Assembly: GCA_937934295.1 (NCBI GenBank)
Contig: CALHAI010000006.1
Span: forward strand, 1-64,000
DNA from: an uncultured Blastocatellia bacterium
GTDB taxonomy: Bacteria; Acidobacteriota; Blastocatellia; HR10
Reading direction: 5' to 3'
Length of the DNA stretch: 64,000 nt
A program made the translations under genes and the position numbers. Position 1 is the first letter of the stretch. Every line of letters starts with the position of its first letter. Shown piece by piece: positions 7,516-17,079 of this stretch. The notes beneath the pieces were generated by a model. That model was not told where the DNA came from and did not search any database. It saw only the letters and a program-made list of their open reading frames with translations.

Positions 7516-9408
7516 ATGCGAACACGACGCTTGACGATGGCGCAAGCGCTCATCGCGTTCTTGAAAAATCAGTACGTCGAGCGGGATGGACGCGTGATCC
7601 CCTTCTTCGCTGGTGTGTGGGGGATTTTCGGGCACGGGAACGTGGCGGGGATCGGGCAAGCCTTGCAGGAGAATCCGGACTTCCGGTATTACCTGCCGCG
7701 CAACGAGCAAGCGATGGTGCATATCGCTGTGGCCTTTGCCAAGATGCACAATCGGCTGCGCACCTTCGCCTGCACCTCCTCGATCGGGCCGGGGGCGACG
7801 AACATGCTCACGGGAGCCGCGACGGCCACGATCAATCGCCTGCCCGTGCTGCTTCTGCCCGGAGACATTTTCGCTCGGCGGAACGTCGCGCCTGTCCTGC
7901 AACAGCTCGAATCCGAGCACACGCAGGACATTTCGGTGAACGATGCCTTCCGACCGCTCTCCCGCTATTGGGATCGCATTTCGCGGCCAGATCAATTGCC
8001 GTTCGCTCTGCTGGAGGCTCTGCGCGTGTTGACCTCACCGGCGGATACCGGTGCCGTGACGCTCGCCTTGCCGCAGGATGTGCAAACAGAGGCTTGGGAT
8101 TATCCGGAGGAGCTTTTCGAGAAACGCATCTGGCATATTCCCCGCCCTCCGGCCGATCGCGAGCGACTGCGTCGGGCTGCGCACTGGATCCGCGCGGCGA
8201 AGCGACCACTCCTCATCGCCGGAGGCGGCGTCATCTACAGCGAGGCGACCGAGGCGCTGGCGCGCTTTGTCGAGCAGACGGGAATTCCCGTCGCTGAGAC
8301 GCAGGCCGGGAAGGGCTCGCTTCCCTTCGATCATCCGCAGAATCTCGGCGCCATCGGCGTGACGGGCACGCGCGCGGCTAACGTGATCGCGCGTGATGCG
8401 GATCTCATCATCGCCGTCGGCACGCGCCTGGCCGATTTCCCGACGGCTTCGAAGACGGCCTTCCAGCATCCCGAGGTGCGCTTCCTCACGATCAACGTCG
8501 CGGAGATGGACGCGTATAAGCAGGCCGCGCTGCCACTTGTGGCCGATGCGCGAATCACGCTCGAAGAGTTGCGGGAAGCGCTCGCGGGTGCTCATGTCCC
8601 GGCGGACTATGCGGCGGAGATCGCGCGCTTGAAGACGGAATGGGAGGCCGAAGTCGAACGAATGTTCGATCTTCGTCATGGCCCGCCGATGGCGCAGAGC
8701 GAGGTCATCGGCGTCCTCAATCGGCTCGTCGGCCCGCGCGACGTCGTCGTCTGCGCGGCCGGCAGCTTGCCGGGCGATCTCCACAAGCTCTGGCGAACGC
8801 GTGATCCGAAGGGGTATCACCTCGAATACGGCTACTCGTGCATGGGGTATGAGATCGCCGGAGGCCTCGGCGTGAAGATGGCTGACCCTTCGCGCGAGGT
8901 TTACGTCCTCGTCGGGGACGGCTCCTACTTGATGATGTCCTCGGAGATCGTGACTTCGATCCAAGAGGGGTATAAGCTCGTGATTCTCGTGCTCGACAAT
9001 CACGGCTTCAGCAGCATTGGTGGGCTCTCGCAATCGCTCGGGCTCGGAACGTTCGGCACGGACTACCGCTTTCGGAATCCGCAGACCGGATGCCTCGATG
9101 GCGAGTGGCTGCCCGTGGATTTCGCGGCGAACGCCGCGAGCCTCGGCGCGCATGCGCTTCGCGCTTCAACGCGCGAGGAGCTGGAGCGCGCTCTCGAAGA
9201 GGCCCGGCAGCAGACGCGGACGACCGTCATCGTCGTCGAGGTCGACAAAGAGGCGCGCGTGCCGAGCTACGAATCGTGGTGGGATGTGCCTGTGGCCGAA
9301 GTCTCCGAAATGGACTCGGTGCGGCGCGCCCGCGCGCAATACGAAGAAGCGAAGAAACGGGAGCGCTTCTTCCTCTCGACTCGTCCACCGGTGGACATCC
9401 TCTCGTGA
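7516..9408 (+). CDS. iolD: 3D-trihydroxycyclohexane-1,2-dione acylhydrolase
   Basis: A 630-residue thiamine-diphosphate enzyme that opens the cyclohexane ring of the diketo-inositol intermediate to 5-deoxy-glucuronate. The N-terminal PYR domain contains the catalytic Glu (PRNEQAMVHIAVAFAK). The central domain is of the FAD/acetolactate-synthase type. The C-terminal domain has the ThDP/Mg motif starting GDGSYLMM and ending near LDNHGF. Length and order after iolC match the family. A GAGAGGA ribosome site precedes the ATG. The next gene, an outer-membrane receptor, starts 55 bases later on the same strand. Confidence 0.93.
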   Translation: MRTRRLTMAQALIAFLKNQYVERDGRVIPFFAGVWGIFGHGNVAGIGQALQENPDFRYYLPRNEQAMVHIAVAFAKMHNRLRTFACTSSIGPGATNMLTGAATATINRLPVLLLPGDIFARRNVAPVLQQLESEHTQDISVNDAFRPLSRYWDRISRPDQLPFALLEALRVLTSPADTGAVTLALPQDVQTEAWDYPEELFEKRIWHIPRPPADRERLRRAAHWIRAAKRPLLIAGGGVIYSEATEALARFVEQTGIPVAETQAGKGSLPFDHPQNLGAIGVTGTRAANVIARDADLIIAVGTRLADFPTASKTAFQHPEVRFLTINVAEMDAYKQAALPLVADARITLEELREALAGAHVPADYAAEIARLKTEWEAEVERMFDLRHGPPMAQSEVIGVLNRLVGPRDVVVCAAGSLPGDLHKLWRTRDPKGYHLEYGYSCMGYEIAGGLGVKMADPSREVYVLVGDGSYLMMSSEIVTSIQEGYKLVILVLDNHGFSSIGGLSQSLGLGTFGTDYRFRNPQTGCLDGEWLPVDFAANAASLGAHALRASTREELERALEEARQQTRTTVIVVEVDKEARVPSYESWWDVPVAEVSEMDSVRRARAQYEEAKKRERFFLSTRPPVDILS

Positions 9409-9463
9409 GCGGATGTCCGCGCGTTTCGCCTGAACGGCGGGAGAAAACATGGAGGGAAGGGAT

Positions 9464-12400
9464 ATGAGGATGTGGCGAGTGTGGCCAGACGCCATGGGTG
9501 GGCTCGTCGTTTGGCTGCTTCTTGGACTCCTTTATGGGACAAGCGCTCAGATCAACACGGGGCTCATCCTCGGGACAGTCACCGATCCGACCGGGGCTGT
9601 GATCCCGAACGCGGAGGTGACGATCACCCATTTGGAGCGACGAACGAGCGTGAAGGTCGTCACCGATGCGGCGGGCTCCTACATCGCTCCTGCACTGCAA
9701 CCCGGGCCATATGAGATTCGCGTCACGGCACCCGGCTTTCAAACAGCCGTCCGCAGCAACGTCATCCTGCACGTGCAAGAGCGCCTGCAAGTGGATGTGA
9801 CGCTTCAGCCGGGGGCGATCACTGAGGAGCTGATCGTCACCGAATCGGTCCCGATCTTGCAGACGCAAAGCGCGGATGTGGGCGCGGTCGTCGAACAACG
9901 GCGGATCGTGGACCTGCCCCTGGATGGCCGACGGTACTCAGATTTGATCCTGCTTGCTCCCGGCGCCGTCCCCACTCCAAGCGGCGGGAATCCGCGTGAA
10001 GCGAAGATCAACGTGAATGGGAATTTCTCGCTGCAGAACTACTTCGCGTTGAACGGCGTGGACAATAACTCGTTCTCGACAAATGCGCAGGAGCGCAGCC
10101 CGCAGGTCGTACAGCCGCCTCCGGACGCCCTTCGGGAATTTCGGGTGCAGACGCGCACCTATAATGCCGAGTTCGGGTGGTTCCAGGGCGCCGTGATCAA
10201 CGCCGAGATTCGCTCCGGGCGCAACGATCTGCACGGAACGGCATGGTGGTTCCACCGCAACGACAATTTGGATGCCGCCGATTTCTTCTCCAATGCGGCG
10301 GGACGGCGGCCCGATGGCTCGCGCGTGATCCCGAAAGGCGAATTCCTCCGCAATCAGGCGGGGTTCGCTGTTGGAGGCCCGATTCGCCGGGATCAGACCT
10401 TTTGGTTCTTCGACTATCAGGGCCTGCGTTCGCGGCGGGAGACGACGCTGACCGGAACGGTGCCGACGGCGAAGATGCGTCAGGGCGATTTCAGCGAACG
10501 CCCGGTCTTGACGGCACCGCCCAGTTTCCTCTCGGTCATCGCGCCGTGCCTCTCACCGCCTGATCGCTTGAACCTCAATGCCACGCGCACAGATGGACGT
10601 CCCTGCGCCGATCCCGTGGGGATGAGGCTCGCCTCACTCTATCCGCTGCCGAACGCGCCGGGTATCTCCCCGTTCACGTTCGTCTCCTCGATCAACATCC
10701 CGACGAACAACGACTCGTTCGACGTGCGCATTGACCATCGGATCGGCGAGAGAGACCTGCTCGTTGGCGTCTACGACTTCTTCGACGAGCGCGCGATGAT
10801 CGAGCGCGGGCCGTTCCCGAATCCGCTAGCCACCGGCGGCTTCAGCGCCAACAGCGAGGTGCGCGGTCAGGTTCTCTCTCTTACCTGGGATCATACATTC
10901 TCGCCCAACCTCCTCAACGACTTCCGCTTCGGGTTCAATCGGATCAAGAGCTGGTCCCGACCGCTCGCGCCGAAAGGGAGCGTGGCCGCGGAATTCGGCC
11001 TCAAGAACGCGCCCGCGAACGAATTCGTCTACGGCTTGCCGTGGATTCGCGTCGTCGGCTACAGCTTCCTCGGGACATCGGGATGGCGCCCACAGTTCCA
11101 GGTCTCGCAGGTCTACCAGTTCCTCGATAACGTCTCGTATATTCGCGGGACTCACTCCTACAAGTTCGGCTTCGAGTACAAGCGGCTCGTGAACAACTTC
11201 CTCGACGTGCGCGCGCCACATGGTGAGCTGGCCTTCAACACGTTTTGGACGGGAGAGAGTTTCGCCAACCTCTTGCTCGGCCTCGCCTTCTTCCAGCAGA
11301 CGACGACGCCGCATGTCGTGCACAACTACATTGACGGCGTCATGTGGTACGTCCAGGACAGTTGGCGCGCGACGTCGAAGCTCACGCTCACCTATGGTGT
11401 GCGGTATGAGTACTTCACGCCGTTCATCGAGCGAAATGACCTGACGACGAATTTCGATCCTTCGGCCAACGGCGGACGCGGGGGATTGATCACAGCAGCG
11501 CCGAACCCCTTCCCACCAATTCAACCGGCGCCGAAAGGACAAGGGCTCTTCTCGCGCACGCTCGTGCATCCGGATCGAAACAATCTGGCGCCGCGGCTCG
11601 GCTTCGCCTACACGCCGAATCGGCGGATGGTATGGCGCGGCGGATTGGGCATCTTCTATCAGGTGATGGATCGAATGGGGAGCGAGAGCATGCTCCAATT
11701 GAATCCGCCACAGGTCATTGATGCGAGTTTGAGCGTGCCGAGCAACGCGCCGCCGCTTCTGCTGCTGCGGGATGGCTTTCTGCCGGCACCGCTGACGGTG
11801 GATGTCCGACGGCTCCAGATCCGCTCGCGGAGCTTCCAGGAGCGTTCGCCCTATTCGCAGCAGGTCAGCTTCGGCCCGCAGCTCCTCCTCACAAACGATC
11901 TCTCCGTGGAGATCTCCTTCGTCGGCAACTACAACCGCAAGATTCGGAAGCTCCGGAACCTGAATCAAGGTCGGATCGTCACGCCGGGCATTGGGCCGGT
12001 CGTCTTCCCCTTCCCTGATTTCTGCTTCGCTCCGGGCTCGTGCGCGTACATCCAATGGCTCGGCACCGATGGGACGGCCAACTACAATTCGCTCCAGATC
12101 ACGGTGAACAAGCGCTACGGGCGCGGCTTCGCATTCCATGCGGCTTACACGCTGGGGAAGGCGCTGGGGACGGTGAGCGAGCACCTCTCGCCGACGTTCG
12201 GCAACGTGAACCCGCAGAACGTGCCGCAGAACGTCTACGACATGCGCGCCGATTACGGGCGGCTGCCGTTCGATCAACGGCATCGCCTCGTCGTGAATTG
12301 GGTCTGGGAGCTGCCGTTTGGGCCGCGCCAACCGTTCGTGAATCAGGGCATGCTGGCGAAGCTGCTCGGCGATTGGCAACTGAACGGGATCGTCAGCTCC

Positions 12401-12820
12401 ACAAGCGGTGTCCCGATCACGATCTACGCGCCGGATCGCAGCAATACGGGTCCCGGACATACTTCGCGCGCCGACTGCGTCGGGAATCCCTTCCCCCCCG
12501 GTTTCACGCCCACGCTCGCGCGATACTTCGACACGAACGCCTTCCGCATCCCGGCGCCGTTCACCTTCGGCAACTGCGGCCCGAACACGATCAGCTCATG
12601 GGCCTTCCACAATTGGGATATATCCGTGTTCAAGAAGTTCCGCCTCACGGAGGAGCGCTATCTGGAGTTCCGCGTCGAGTTCTTCAACGTGTGGAACACG
12701 CCGCAGTTCGCCGCGCCGGACTCGAATGTCGCCAGTGGCACCTTCGGGCGGACGACGAGTCTGCGGAATCCCGAGCGTCCGGCCCGCGAGATTCAACTGG
12801 GATTGAAGCTGTACTTCTGA
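9464..12820 (+). CDS. Oar-type TonB-dependent outer-membrane receptor (copy 1)
   Basis: A 1118-residue protein with a signal peptide ending near TSAQ, a carboxypeptidase-regulatory-like beta-sandwich (~30-115, starting GTVTDPTGAVIPNAEV), a TonB plug (~120-250), and a long beta-barrel ending in the Phe-terminated strand QLGLKLYF. This is the Oar/TonB architecture that dominates Acidobacteriota genomes. These receptors are thought to import oligosaccharides or other large substrates with TonB energy. No SusD-like lipoprotein is present. The start is ATG 9464 or 9470; the ATG at 9449 overlaps the GGAGGG ribosome site. Placement right after iolD implies a glycan or cyclitol substrate. Confidence 0.85.
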   Translation: MRMWRVWPDAMGGLVVWLLLGLLYGTSAQINTGLILGTVTDPTGAVIPNAEVTITHLERRTSVKVVTDAAGSYIAPALQPGPYEIRVTAPGFQTAVRSNVILHVQERLQVDVTLQPGAITEELIVTESVPILQTQSADVGAVVEQRRIVDLPLDGRRYSDLILLAPGAVPTPSGGNPREAKINVNGNFSLQNYFALNGVDNNSFSTNAQERSPQVVQPPPDALREFRVQTRTYNAEFGWFQGAVINAEIRSGRNDLHGTAWWFHRNDNLDAADFFSNAAGRRPDGSRVIPKGEFLRNQAGFAVGGPIRRDQTFWFFDYQGLRSRRETTLTGTVPTAKMRQGDFSERPVLTAPPSFLSVIAPCLSPPDRLNLNATRTDGRPCADPVGMRLASLYPLPNAPGISPFTFVSSINIPTNNDSFDVRIDHRIGERDLLVGVYDFFDERAMIERGPFPNPLATGGFSANSEVRGQVLSLTWDHTFSPNLLNDFRFGFNRIKSWSRPLAPKGSVAAEFGLKNAPANEFVYGLPWIRVVGYSFLGTSGWRPQFQVSQVYQFLDNVSYIRGTHSYKFGFEYKRLVNNFLDVRAPHGELAFNTFWTGESFANLLLGLAFFQQTTTPHVVHNYIDGVMWYVQDSWRATSKLTLTYGVRYEYFTPFIERNDLTTNFDPSANGGRGGLITAAPNPFPPIQPAPKGQGLFSRTLVHPDRNNLAPRLGFAYTPNRRMVWRGGLGIFYQVMDRMGSESMLQLNPPQVIDASLSVPSNAPPLLLLRDGFLPAPLTVDVRRLQIRSRSFQERSPYSQQVSFGPQLLLTNDLSVEISFVGNYNRKIRKLRNLNQGRIVTPGIGPVVFPFPDFCFAPGSCAYIQWLGTDGTANYNSLQITVNKRYGRGFAFHAAYTLGKALGTVSEHLSPTFGNVNPQNVPQNVYDMRADYGRLPFDQRHRLVVNWVWELPFGPRQPFVNQGMLAKLLGDWQLNGIVSSTSGVPITIYAPDRSNTGPGHTSRADCVGNPFPPGFTPTLARYFDTNAFRIPAPFTFGNCGPNTISSWAFHNWDISVFKKFRLTEERYLEFRVEFFNVWNTPQFAAPDSNVASGTFGRTTSLRNPERPAREIQLGLKLYF

Positions 12821-12867
12821 ATCGGCATTGCCGGAGCGCGATTTAAGGAGATGACGTCCTCGTGGGG

Positions 12868-12912
12868 CTCGCTTCTCCCGCGAGGGAGACCGGATCGCCC
12901 CCGATAAGGGGG
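12868..12912 (+). other. Two adjacent hairpins after receptor gene 1
   Basis: CTCGC-TTCTCCC-GCGAG (12868-12884) and CCCCC-GATAA-GGGGG (12898-12912) lie between the receptor stop and the PIG-L gene. There is no T-run. They may protect the upstream receptor mRNA or reduce read-through. The same two elements recur, in the other order, at 19419-19460. Confidence 0.4.
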
Positions 12913-12965
12913 ATCGGCGGTAGCGTGTCCCTTGTAACGTGAAGCTGGGAAAGGAGCCGACGGTC

Positions 12966-15662
12966 ATGAAGAAGATCCCCATGTTCCTCATCGGGTCGCT
13001 CATCCTTGGTTCGTTCGGTGAGCTCACGGGCACTTCGGCGCAAGTTCAGGAGATCATCGAGAATCAGAACGCGGCGGCCGTCTGGCAAGCGCTCTTGCGC
13101 TTGCGCACGACGGTCACGGTCCTGCATACGACGGCGCACCCGGACGATGAGAACGAGGCCTTGCTCGCCTGGCTCAGTCGCGGGCAGGGCGTGCGGACAG
13201 GCCTGCTGACGCTCACGCGGGGGGAAGGAGGAGCGAACTTGATCGGCCCCGAGCTGTTCGACGCGCTGGGTGTTCTGCGCACGGAAGAGCTGCTCGCCGC
13301 CGGGCGCTACTACGGCGTGGATCAATTCTTCACGCGCGTCGTGGATTTCGGCTTCTCGAAGCGGCTCGATGAGACATTGGAGAAATGGGGCCGAGAGACC
13401 GTCCTGCGCGACGTCGTGCGCGTCATCCGGATGTACCGCCCCGACATCATCATCTCTCGATTTCGCGGCGATCCGTCAGATGGACATGGGAATCATCAAG
13501 CGGCGGGCGTGATCACGCGCGAAGCGTTCCGCGCTGCCGCCGATCCCCATCGCTTCCCGGAGCACTTCGCCGAAGGACTGCGTCCGTGGCAAGCGAAGAA
13601 ACTCTACGTCGCCCCCTTCCGCTTCGGCGGTGACGAGCGAGAGCCTCCTACGGTGGAGATCGAGACGGGGACGTATGATCCCTTGCTCGGCCGCACATAT
13701 CGGGAGATCGGTCGCGAAGGCCTGAGCCGTCACCGCTCGCAAGGGGCCGGTCAGGCGCGAGCTCCGCGCGGCTCCTCGCGCGTCGCACTGCGATTGGTGG
13801 ACACGGTGCTGCCAAAAGTCGAGCGAGAGGCGAGCCTCTTCGATGGGTTGGATACGAGCTGGCTCGGTCTGGCGAAGCTCGCCGATCCCGCTCTCGATCT
13901 CCGGCCGGAATTGGCCGAGGTGCAAGCGCTCGTGGAAGAAGCGCTCGCGAGCTTCGACGCGCGACATCCGTGGACCATCGTGCCCGAGCTCACCTCTGGC
14001 CTTCGCCGGACGCGCGCGCTCATCGAACGCCTGGAGCGCGCGTCGTTCGAAGAGGCGGCGAAGGATCATCTCCTCTTTCTGCTGCGCAACAAGGCGCAGG
14101 AATTCATGGACGCCCTGAACAGGGCGTTGGGGATAGCCTTTGATGTCCTCGTTGATCCGAGCGAAGAGGGCGAAGGATTCCCTGGCAACTCGCAGCGCCT
14201 ATGGCTTCGAGAGACCTTCTCGGTCGCCATCCCTGGACAGCGTTTCACGCTGACGGCGACGGCCACCAATCGTAGCCCCGTGCGGGTGGAGCCCCTGGAG
14301 ATCGCCGTGCGCGCTCCAGCAGGATGGCGCGTGCGCCTGCTACGGCAGGAGATGTCTCCATTGGATCGGAACGATCAGGCGCGCGCCCGATTTGAGGTGA
14401 CCGTTCCCGAGGAGGCCGAATACACGCGCCCTTATTGGTCGCGCGCGTCGGAATATCATGATGCCGTGTACACGATCCACAAACCGGAATTCCTGAATCG
14501 GCCGTGGCCCCCCCCGGATGTCGTCGGCGTGTTCACATACCGTCTGGATGGCGTGACCGTCACGCTGACGCAACCGGCGCAGACGATCTTCGTGGATCGT
14601 CCGTGGGGGGAACAGCGCCGGCTCCTCATGGTCGCTCCTCCCGTGAGCGTGACCGTCTCTCCGCGCCGTGGCATCATCCCGCTGGGCGGGACGCGACTGC
14701 CCTATCCCCTGCGCGTCGAAGTGCGAAATAACGTGAAGGGCGCCGCAGAGGGGAAAGTCCGCGTGCGCGGGCCTTCGGGGTGGGTGGTCTCTCCCTCAGA
14801 GGCGACTTTCCGGTTCACCCATGAGGGGGAGGTTCAAACGTTCACGTTCCAGCTCTCGGTGTCGCGCGTCGAAGCGGGGAAGAGCTATCACGTGCAAGCC
14901 GTGGCTGAATACAATGGGAAGGAGTACAAGGAGGGGTATCAGGTGATCGCCTATCGAGACGTAGAGCCGCGCCACCTCTATCGTCCGGCGACGATCGAGC
15001 TGCGCGCTGCGGATGTGAAGATCGCCCCGGGATTGAGAATCGGCTATGTCATGGGCGTCGGGGATCACGTTCCCGATGCTCTCGCGCAGTTGGGCGTCAC
15101 CGTGCGAGTGCTTGGCCCTTCGGATCTCGCCGCGGGCGATCTCGATGCTTTTGACGCCATTGTGATCGGCATCCGCGCCTATGCCGTGCGCGATGATCTG
15201 AAGGCCTACAATCGGCGCTTGCTCGATTACGTCCAGCGCGGTGGGGTGCTCATCGTGCAATATCAAACGCAGGAGTTCGACGCGGCCCCCTTCGGCCCGT
15301 ATCCCTACCGGCTGGGGGCGCGCGCCGAGGAGGTCTCCGAAGAGGAGGCGCCGGTGACGATCCTCGATCCCGCACATCCGATCTTCACCTGGCCGAATCG
15401 GATCACGGCGGCGGATTTCGAGGAGTGGGTCGAAGAGCGCGGCTCGAAGTTCATGACCTGGTGGGATGCACGATACCAACCGCTGCTCATGTCGCACGAC
15501 CGTGGACAAGAGCCGCAGCGCGGAGGGCTGCTTGCCGCGCGATACGGACGCGGGACCTACATCTACGCTGCGTATGCCTTCTATCGTCAGCTCCCGGCCG
15601 GCGTGGCCGGCGCCTATCGGCTCTTCGCGAATATGATCAGCTTACGACGCGCGAAGACCTGA
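12966..15662 (+). CDS. Secreted PIG-L/LmbE-family deacetylase, long form
   Basis: An 898-residue protein with a signal peptide (MKKIPMFLIGSLILGS, cleavage near TSAQ). The N-terminal ~250 residues are a PIG-L/LmbE zinc deacetylase domain with the ligand motifs AHPDDEN near residue 57 and DGHGNHQ near 172. The middle holds immunoglobulin-like beta-sandwich segments. The C-terminal ~200 residues resemble a glutamine-amidotransferase-like fold (AFDAIVIGIRAYAV, then GGVLIVQYQT). PIG-L family members remove the N-acetyl group from GlcNAc attached to inositol or other aglycones, but the substrate of these long exported forms is not known. The ATG at 12966 has AAGGAG nine bases upstream. Placement within an inositol locus is the best functional hint. 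Confidence 0.8.
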   Translation: MKKIPMFLIGSLILGSFGELTGTSAQVQEIIENQNAAAVWQALLRLRTTVTVLHTTAHPDDENEALLAWLSRGQGVRTGLLTLTRGEGGANLIGPELFDALGVLRTEELLAAGRYYGVDQFFTRVVDFGFSKRLDETLEKWGRETVLRDVVRVIRMYRPDIIISRFRGDPSDGHGNHQAAGVITREAFRAAADPHRFPEHFAEGLRPWQAKKLYVAPFRFGGDEREPPTVEIETGTYDPLLGRTYREIGREGLSRHRSQGAGQARAPRGSSRVALRLVDTVLPKVEREASLFDGLDTSWLGLAKLADPALDLRPELAEVQALVEEALASFDARHPWTIVPELTSGLRRTRALIERLERASFEEAAKDHLLFLLRNKAQEFMDALNRALGIAFDVLVDPSEEGEGFPGNSQRLWLRETFSVAIPGQRFTLTATATNRSPVRVEPLEIAVRAPAGWRVRLLRQEMSPLDRNDQARARFEVTVPEEAEYTRPYWSRASEYHDAVYTIHKPEFLNRPWPPPDVVGVFTYRLDGVTVTLTQPAQTIFVDRPWGEQRRLLMVAPPVSVTVSPRRGIIPLGGTRLPYPLRVEVRNNVKGAAEGKVRVRGPSGWVVSPSEATFRFTHEGEVQTFTFQLSVSRVEAGKSYHVQAVAEYNGKEYKEGYQVIAYRDVEPRHLYRPATIELRAADVKIAPGLRIGYVMGVGDHVPDALAQLGVTVRVLGPSDLAAGDLDAFDAIVIGIRAYAVRDDLKAYNRRLLDYVQRGGVLIVQYQTQEFDAAPFGPYPYRLGARAEEVSEEEAPVTILDPAHPIFTWPNRITAADFEEWVEERGSKFMTWWDARYQPLLMSHDRGQEPQRGGLLAARYGRGTYIYAAYAFYRQLPAGVAGAYRLFANMISLRRAKT

Positions 15663-15693
15663 AGCTTCGATCGCTCTCGAAAGGAGCAGGGAC

Positions 15694-17079
15694 ATGGAAC
15701 GCGCGGAGACGCACGATCGCCCAGGCCTCATTCGAGGGATCGGCCTGCTGCAGGCGACTTCAACCAACATGCTCAACATGATCGGGATCGGGCCATTCAT
15801 CACGATCCCACTTCTGATCGCGGCGATGGGCGGGCCACATGGTTTGATCGGATGGATCGTGGGCGCGCTCATCTCGCTCTGCGACGGATTGGTCTGGGCG
15901 GAATTGGGCGCGGCGATGCCGGGCGCCGGGGGACCATATCTCTATCTGCAGCAGGCGTATGGACCGAATCGGCTGGGGCGATTGATGAGCTTCCTCTATA
16001 TTTGGCAGACGATCTTCATCGCGCCGCTTTCGATCGCCTCCGGAGCCGTCGGCTTCGCTCTGTACACGACATATTTCTGGCCAGCAATGACGTCGTGGGA
16101 GACGAAGATGCTGGCGGCAGGCCTCTGTCTCTTTGTCACGGCGCTGCTTTACCGGGACATTCGCTCAGTCGGACGATTATCCGTCGCCTTGTGGATCATC
16201 GTGATGCTGACCGTCGGCTGGGTTGTCATCTCCGGATGGCGAGCTTTCGAGTGGCGACTCGTCCTCGATCTCCCACCTGAGGCGTTTCGATTCTCTCGGG
16301 AATTCGTCTTAGGCCTCGGAGGCGCAACGCTCATCGCCATGTACAGCTACGGCGGATACTTCAACGTATGTCTCTTCGGCGGCGAGGTGAAGAATCCGAG
16401 CGTGACGATCCCGCGCTCGATCATCGTGGCGATCCTCGCCGTGGCGGCGCTCTATATCACCATGAGCGTCACGATCTTGGGCGTCATCCCCTGGCGCGAG
16501 GCCGTGCGGAGCAGCTCGATCGTCTCCGACTTCATCGAGCGAGTGTACGGCCCGTGGGCCGGTCATCTCGTCACAGTGTTGATCCTGTGGGCCTCGCTCG
16601 GCTCGATCTTCGCCATTCTACTTGGGTACTCACGCGTCCCCTACGCGGCGGCGATCGAAGGCCGATTTTTCGCGCCTTTCGCTCGACTCCATCCCACGAA
16701 GCGGTTCCCGACCTTCTCGCTCGTAACGATCGGCGTGCTCTCGGCGGCCGCTTGCTGGTTCACGCTTGATGCGATCATCAAGGCGCTTCTCGTCATTCAG
16801 ATCCTCATCCAATATCTCGCACAGGTTCTGGCTGTGGTGATGCTCCGACGATTTCGACCGGACATCGTCCGTCCCTTCCGCATGTGGTTGTATCCGGTGC
16901 CCGTGCTCGTCGCCTTCTTGGGATGGACCTACATCCTCATCTCCAGCGGCCTTCCCTTCATCCTCATAGGGATGGGGCTGCTTGCGTTAGGTATCGGCGC
17001 GTATCTCTGGCGGGCCCATCGAAGGGGAGAGTGGCCGTTCGTGCCGAGAGCGATGGAGGAGGTCTCACTGCGCCCATGA
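15694..17079 (+). CDS. APC-superfamily permease
   Basis: A 461-residue integral membrane protein with about 12 hydrophobic segments. The helix-1 region IGIGPFITIPLLIAAMGG and the following PGAGGPYLYLQQAYG are typical of amino-acid/polyamine/organocation carriers. It would move an amino acid or a related organic cation across the inner membrane. The start at 15694 has AGGAG nine bases upstream. The stop overlaps the PfkB gene as ATGA, so it is co-translated with sugar genes, which is odd for an amino-acid carrier. It may export or import an amino-sugar breakdown product, but the substrate cannot be read from sequence. Confidence 0.82.
   Translation: MERAETHDRPGLIRGIGLLQATSTNMLNMIGIGPFITIPLLIAAMGGPHGLIGWIVGALISLCDGLVWAELGAAMPGAGGPYLYLQQAYGPNRLGRLMSFLYIWQTIFIAPLSIASGAVGFALYTTYFWPAMTSWETKMLAAGLCLFVTALLYRDIRSVGRLSVALWIIVMLTVGWVVISGWRAFEWRLVLDLPPEAFRFSREFVLGLGGATLIAMYSYGGYFNVCLFGGEVKNPSVTIPRSIIVAILAVAALYITMSVTILGVIPWREAVRSSSIVSDFIERVYGPWAGHLVTVLILWASLGSIFAILLGYSRVPYAAAIEGRFFAPFARLHPTKRFPTFSLVTIGVLSAAACWFTLDAIIKALLVIQILIQYLAQVLAVVMLRRFRPDIVRPFRMWLYPVPVLVAFLGWTYILISSGLPFILIGMGLLALGIGAYLWRAHRRGEWPFVPRAMEEVSLRP

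Noticed and set aside
16884-17075. N-terminal extension of the PfkB kinase frame; similar extensions occur before the GH4 (17873), dehydrogenase (30466), tadA (44761) and DUF4097 (62245) genes.
   Set aside because: Each runs through the preceding gene in another frame, and in each case a start with canonical N-terminus and a 4-base overlap or ribosome site lies downstream.
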